A DNA stretch of 64,000 nt from Lentibacillus salicampi (GTDB taxonomy: Bacteria; Bacillota; Bacilli; Bacillales; Amphibacillaceae): assembly GCF_004565465.1 (NCBI RefSeq), contig NZ_SRHY01000005.1:1-64000 (forward strand). Direction: 5' to 3'. The notes beneath the pieces were generated by a model that had not been told where the DNA came from, did no database searches, and saw only the letters and a list, made by a program, of their open reading frames with translations. The position numbers and the translations under genes are program-made. How positions within the stretch are numbered: the stretch's first letter is position 1; every line of letters begins with the position of its first letter. Shown here piece by piece: positions 60,387-64,000 of the stretch.

Positions 60387-60821
60387 ATGAAAAACACGAA
60401 AACAACCGAAACATGGCTAATGCTAATATGGGTTCAGTCACTTGTTGCCACATTGGGCAGTCTCTTTTTTTCGGAAATCATGGGTTATGTACCGTGTGAG
60501 CTGTGCTGGATACAGCGGATTTTCATGTATCCACTAGTGATTATATATGGGACTGCTCTTTTTAAAAAAGATGTATCCATTGCATTGCCGGGTCTGATTT
60601 TGAGCGGCATTGGGATATTTGTCTCACTGTATCATTATTTGGTGCAGAAGCTGCCGGACTTGCACGTTGCAGGTGGCTCGTGTGGAGCTGTTCCTTGTAA
60701 TACGGAATATGTGAATTATTTTGGATTTGTTACGATTCCATTTTTAGCGGGTATCGCATTTATCGTTATTGTTGTATTGCATACCGTGCTACTCAAAAAA
60801 AGCAGGAGCGGGAGGAATTAG
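60387..60821 (+). CDS. bdbC: BdbC/DsbB-type disulfide oxidoreductase
   Basis: Four-helix membrane thiol oxidase of 144 residues that passes electrons to quinone. Two Cys pairs face outward: CELCW after the first helix (PCELCWIQRI) and the pair in SCGAVPC between helices 3 and 4. Abuts the thioredoxin-like gene, giving the classic oxidase-plus-partner pair that makes disulfides in exported proteins. RBS GAAAGGAT. Confidence 0.92.
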   Translation: MKNTKTTETWLMLIWVQSLVATLGSLFFSEIMGYVPCELCWIQRIFMYPLVIIYGTALFKKDVSIALPGLILSGIGIFVSLYHYLVQKLPDLHVAGGSCGAVPCNTEYVNYFGFVTIPFLAGIAFIVIVVLHTVLLKKSRSGRN

Positions 60822-60824
60822 TTG

Positions 60825-61334
60825 ATGCAAAAGAAGATGCTGATTATTTTAGGTTCGATTGTCGTGTTGTTTGTGGCACTTTATTTTGTGATGGATTATA
60901 AAAATCAGCAGGCTACCGGCGATGGTGAAAATCCATACGGAACAGACAACCTGGAACAGGCAACGATCGATCAGTTGGATAATCCGAACTACCAGAATCA
61001 GATTTTGCCGGATGAACTGGAAACGGAACTGGATAATGGGGAGGATATGCTTGTCTATTTCTATGACCCGCAATGTCCGCATTGTCAGGAGTTAACACCG
61101 CGCCTTGTGCCAATTGCTGATGAGATGGGTGTTGATATGAAAAAACTGAACCTGCTTGAGTTCGAGGATGCGTGGGGCACGTATGGCATTGAAAGTACGC
61201 CGACACTGATCTATTTTGAGAATGGGGAGGAAGTCGACCGTGTAAATGGGGCTCAGTCAAATGAGGTTTTCGAGGCATTTTTCAATGAATATGTTGTGAA
61301 CGATTCAGGCAACAGTGATGGCGAGGCAAGCTAA
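60825..61334 (+). CDS. Membrane-anchored thioredoxin-like protein, partner of BdbC
   Basis: Protein of 169 residues with an N-terminal membrane helix (about 6-22), an acidic linker and a thioredoxin fold whose active site is CPHC (YFYDPQCPHCQELTP). The cis-Pro loop is IESTPTLIYF. CPHC is the redox centre typical of DsbA-type oxidants; the domain is shorter than classical BdbD and looks more thioredoxin-like. Start is ATG 60825 (TTG 60822 also possible), three bases after the bdbC stop, so the pair is one operon. Confidence 0.85.
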   Translation: MQKKMLIILGSIVVLFVALYFVMDYKNQQATGDGENPYGTDNLEQATIDQLDNPNYQNQILPDELETELDNGEDMLVYFYDPQCPHCQELTPRLVPIADEMGVDMKKLNLLEFEDAWGTYGIESTPTLIYFENGEEVDRVNGAQSNEVFEAFFNEYVVNDSGNSDGEAS

Positions 61335-61440
61335 GCGCCCAGAGACAAAAGGTTTTTATGAAAAAAAGTTTGTATGTAAGTAGATGTATAGACCCGCTGT
61401 GGGAATATGCCTGGCGCACCTTAGCGTAGCCGGCGGGGTT

Positions 61441-61488
61441 GGGCCGATATAACGTTGGTCACAAAAGGGTGTGGCGCTCTTAGCCTTT
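61441..61488 (-). repeat. Decayed Bacillaceae-1-like motif (copy F)
   Basis: Minus strand AAAGGCTAAGAGCGCCAC..CCCTTTTGTGACCAACG matches copy E (35373-35419) except that the first GTCCT loop and one arm are deleted; the second loop is altered to a TTATAT-containing stretch before GGCCC. A strong separate hairpin TCCCGAGA/TCTCGGGA lies at 61517-61534. Confidence 0.6.
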
Positions 61489-61556
61489 AAGTTGTGTCTC
61501 AATCTCCTGGGGGCGCTCCCGAGAACTCTCGGGACCCCCGGGTTGCCTTGTTATGC

Positions 61557-62060
61557 CTATCCCTCCATATCGACCATGTGATAGTTTGTCACAAAAGGTC
61601 TGTCCAGAAAGTATGCCGGTGGTTTAACGTCTCCGCCATCCTTATGTGCCTGCTTAAACTCATCTGAATTCTTCCAGTTGTCAAAATCGGATTCTGAAGC
61701 CCATTGGGTCATCGCAACATAGGTATTGCCTTTTTTGGGTCTAAGCAACCGGAAAGCTTGAAACCCAGGCGCTGATTCCACGTTCCCGCGCCGTTGTTTA
61801 AACTTGTCTTCAAATATCGCCTTGCCATCATCGGCTACCGGAATATTATTCATGACCACATACCCGTTTTTCTGTAAAGTACCGCTTTGGGTGACTGATT
61901 CATATTCTTTGCCCGAAGCGAAGATATTTTTCTTTTCCCCTTCATAATAAATCAGGGTACTGGTGTTTTCGCGCATAAAGAAAAAATCAATGTTCGGATG
62001 TTTTTCCGGCATTTTTTTCAAAAAATCAAACGTTCCTTTTGTCATAAATGCATTCATCAT
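61557..62060 (-). CDS. hmoB: HmoB-like heme-degrading monooxygenase
   Basis: Antibiotic-biosynthesis-monooxygenase-fold protein of 167 residues. The C-terminal ABM domain (about 70-150: GYVVMNNIPVADDGKAIFED, then RLLRPKKGNTYVAMTQWAS) degrades heme in relatives such as B. subtilis HmoB (YhgC), which has the same length. AGGGGGTAGC before ATG 62060 makes the longer frame to 62159 unlikely. Adjacent to pbpF as in B. subtilis. Confidence 0.85.
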   Translation of the reverse strand: MMNAFMTKGTFDFLKKMPEKHPNIDFFFMRENTSTLIYYEGEKKNIFASGKEYESVTQSGTLQKNGYVVMNNIPVADDGKAIFEDKFKQRRGNVESAPGFQAFRLLRPKKGNTYVAMTQWASESDFDNWKNSDEFKQAHKDGGDVKPPAYFLDRPFVTNYHMVDMEG

Positions 62061-62301
62061 GCTACCCCCTAACAAATTCTGCACCACTATTTTACCATAC
62101 CCGTTTTCCTTGAGCGATACTCTCCTCTGTCTCGGCATGTAACGACACAAATGTTTCAAAAACTGTCGTAAACGGCCGATGCTGTTCAGGCTAACACTGT
62201 ACGAAGTCGCACTTTATAATTCTTATTAAATAACAGTGAGTGTAATTCTTTCGTCACTGCAAAAATTGTCGTATACTAATTTTGAGGTGAATTCACATAA
62301 G

Positions 62302-64000
62302 ATGAAAAAGCTAAAATGGCTATTCCTTTCTTTTGTTTTCATTTTGATGCTCGGTCTAATTGGATATGCTGTCATACTATTCGGCGGCGGGCTTATTGTT
62401 GATGAAGAAGATATGGTTCTTGATGCCACAACGACAATTGAAACAAATGATGGAACGGTCATCGGCAAGTTATATGATGAAAATCGGATACCCATCACAC
62501 TTGAACGTATTCCGGAGCATGTTCAGGAAGCATTCATAGCTGTAGAAGACAGACGCTTTTACGATCATGCAGGTGTAGATTTTATTTCGGTTGTCCGGGC
62601 GGTTTTTCGGGACATTGTGGCAATGGCAAAGGTAGAAGGCGCCAGTACGATCACACAGCAGCTGGCGAAAAATCTGTTTCTAACGAATGACAAAACGTGG
62701 CTGCGTAAGACAAAAGAAGTCATGGCGGCTATTCATTTGGAACGACACTTATCCAAAAACGAAATCCTGGAATTATATTTAAATGAAATCTACTTTGGAG
62801 AAGGTGTGTACGGCGTTGAAGCTGCATCCCTAAAGTTTTTCAATAAATCAGCTGACGCGTTGACATTATCAGAAGGAGCACTATTGGCTGGGCTGGCAAA
62901 AGCGCCGAATGGCTACTCGCCAATCAATCATCCTGAAAAAGCAATGAATCGCCGGGATGTTGTTCTCCATGCATTGGAGGATACCGACGCTATTTCGACA
63001 GAAGAGCGTCTGGAAGCACAAGGAAAAACGCTTAGTCTGGATGTGCAGGAATATGAACCGAAACCATGGGCGGCGAGTTATATTGATTTGGTGCTAAAGG
63101 AAGCACAAGACAAGTATGATTTATCGGCTGACGAAATACGGCGCGGCGGTTATCAAGTCTTCGTGAACATAAATCCGAACATCCAACAAATTGCCTATGA
63201 AAACTTCCAGGATGATCATTATTTCCCGGGTAATACCGAAAGAGTTGAAGGTGCTTTTATAATGATGGAACAAGATTCGGGGAAAATTGCAGCTGCTGTC
63301 GGAGGTCGTGATTACCGACTGGGTGACCTGAACCGGGTGACAGTGAAGCGCCAGCCGGGATCAACGATGAAACCACTTGCCGTCTACGGGCCTGCGATGA
63401 TGCAGGAGGCCTATCAGCCATATACGTTAATTCCGGATCAAAAAACTGAAATTGACGGGTATACCGCAACAAATTATGATGACGAGTATGCCGGGATGGT
63501 TTCGGTTTATGAAGCGCTGGTGAAGTCGAAAAATGCACCGGCGGTATGGCTCCTAAATGAGATAGGCATACCCTATGCGAAGGACTACTTGAATCAACTG
63601 AACATACCGGTTCAGGATGAAGGACTGGCAATCGCGTTAGGCGGCTTATCAGAAGGTGTAACCCCTTTACAAATGGCGGAAAGTTACCGTGCATTTGCGA
63701 GCGGCGGTAATGTGGTTGATGCGTTGGCCATTGAACAAATTGCAAATCGGGAAGGTGAGGTTATTTATGAAGCGGAAACAAAGACTGCTGAGGTTTTCAG
63801 TCCGCAAGTCGCCTGGAACATGACGTCGATTTTATCACGTGCTGTGACAGAAGGGACAGGCAGTGCGGGGAGCTATCCAAAAGCATTGGCAGGCAAAACC
63901 GGTTCAACACAGCACCCGTACGTTGAAGACGCTGTGAAGGATGCATGGTTTGCAGGGTTTACGCCGGAATACGTGAGCGCTGCGTGGATGGGCTATGATA
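62302..64000 (+). CDS. pbpF: Class A penicillin-binding protein (PbpF-like), 3-prime end beyond window
   Basis: Bifunctional peptidoglycan glycosyltransferase/transpeptidase; about 566 codons are visible and no stop is reached. One N-terminal membrane helix (about 5-30) comes first. The GT51 domain shows AVEDRRFYDHAGVD and GASTITQQLAKNLF. The transpeptidase domain shows QPGSTMKPL (Ser-x-x-Lys), KSKNAP (Ser-x-Asn) and AGKTGST (Lys-Thr-Gly). GAGGTGA about 11 bases before ATG 62302. In B. subtilis PbpF acts in forespore and germ-cell wall synthesis and is neighbour of hmoB. Confidence 0.93.
   Translation, partial: MKKLKWLFLSFVFILMLGLIGYAVILFGGGLIVDEEDMVLDATTTIETNDGTVIGKLYDENRIPITLERIPEHVQEAFIAVEDRRFYDHAGVDFISVVRAVFRDIVAMAKVEGASTITQQLAKNLFLTNDKTWLRKTKEVMAAIHLERHLSKNEILELYLNEIYFGEGVYGVEAASLKFFNKSADALTLSEGALLAGLAKAPNGYSPINHPEKAMNRRDVVLHALEDTDAISTEERLEAQGKTLSLDVQEYEPKPWAASYIDLVLKEAQDKYDLSADEIRRGGYQVFVNINPNIQQIAYENFQDDHYFPGNTERVEGAFIMMEQDSGKIAAAVGGRDYRLGDLNRVTVKRQPGSTMKPLAVYGPAMMQEAYQPYTLIPDQKTEIDGYTATNYDDEYAGMVSVYEALVKSKNAPAVWLLNEIGIPYAKDYLNQLNIPVQDEGLAIALGGLSEGVTPLQMAESYRAFASGGNVVDALAIEQIANREGEVIYEAETKTAEVFSPQVAWNMTSILSRAVTEGTGSAGSYPKALAGKTGSTQHPYVEDAVKDAWFAGFTPEYVSAAWMGYD

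Noticed and set aside
1-64000. Search for a defence island, prophage, integrative element or biosynthetic cluster
   Set aside because: All larger genes belong to ordinary chromosomal families in mostly conserved order; the novelty lies in intergenic repeats and leaders, not in an unknown multi-gene system.

Overview
The window looks like chromosome from a moderately halophilic, spore-forming member of the Bacillaceae, of the Lentibacillus/Virgibacillus/Oceanobacillus kind. This is inferred from gene content: two OpuA-type osmolyte importers with GbsR-type regulators, an NhaC-family antiporter, SigI/RsgI, an alpha/beta SASP, a YhcN-type spore lipoprotein, LiaFSR, and a block in the same order as the Bacillus subtilis yheA-yhaR-yhaM-yhaL-prsA-yhaI-yhaH-trpP-hit-ecsAB-yhaA-hmoB-pbpF region. 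No rRNA, tRNA, phage, plasmid, transposase or CRISPR array is visible.

Layout. 0.1-3.3 kb: osmolyte ABC operon (binding protein, permease, ATPase). 3.5-6.4 kb: carbonic anhydrase, NarK-type transporter, membrane-anchored serine protease. 7.2-9.2 kb: sigI-rsgI. 9.5-10.5 kb: YhdB-like protein and spore lipoprotein. 10.8-14.0 kb: yrrT-luxS-mccA-mccB, which recycles S-adenosylhomocysteine and converts homocysteine to cysteine. 14.6-20.2 kb: dipeptidase, C39-like lipoprotein, benzil reductase, methionine aminopeptidase, cobalamin-binding protein. 20.3-24.3 kb: NhaC-family transporter under a tyrosine T-box, azlCD, CDF metal exporter. 24.5-30.2 kb: MFS proteins, IDEAL protein, a small-multidrug-export/TetR divergent pair, Zn-dependent phospholipase C family protein. 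30.4-34.8 kb: Bce-type antimicrobial-peptide sensing and resistance module. 35.7-41.4 kb: fumC, SASP, msmX, PucR-type regulator, yheA, yhaR, yhzD. 42.1-56.9 kb: the conserved yha-ecs block, into which a second opuA operon with its GbsR-like regulator is set between yhaI and yhaH. 57.1-64 kb: PAP2 phosphatase, liaFSR, bdbC and a thioredoxin-like partner, hmoB, and a class A PBP cut by the window end.

The most unusual content is between the genes. A family of short repeats (about 200-240 bp, with terminal inverted repeats) carries a double hairpin whose loops read GUCCU. Stem bases change in a compensatory way from copy to copy, and the form matches the published Bacillaceae-1 RNA motif (two terminal loops RUCCU). 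Five good copies, two decayed ones and one end-to-end deletion derivative are visible. One copy sits inside the tyrosine T-box leader of the nhaC-family gene, flanked by a 7-bp direct repeat that looks like a target-site duplication. Two minisatellites of 20 and 21 bp (both close to two helical turns) lie in other intergenic gaps.

Regulatory sites that can be read directly include the T-box, a run of (G/U)AG triplets (TRAP-type site) over the trpP ribosome binding site, perfect palindromes beside the TetR gene and upstream of the second opuA operon, a Bce-type binding motif at the end of the kinase gene, and a sigma-B-like promoter before a ferritin-like gene. Start codons were moved from the longest open frame where a ribosome binding site clearly favours a downstream codon.
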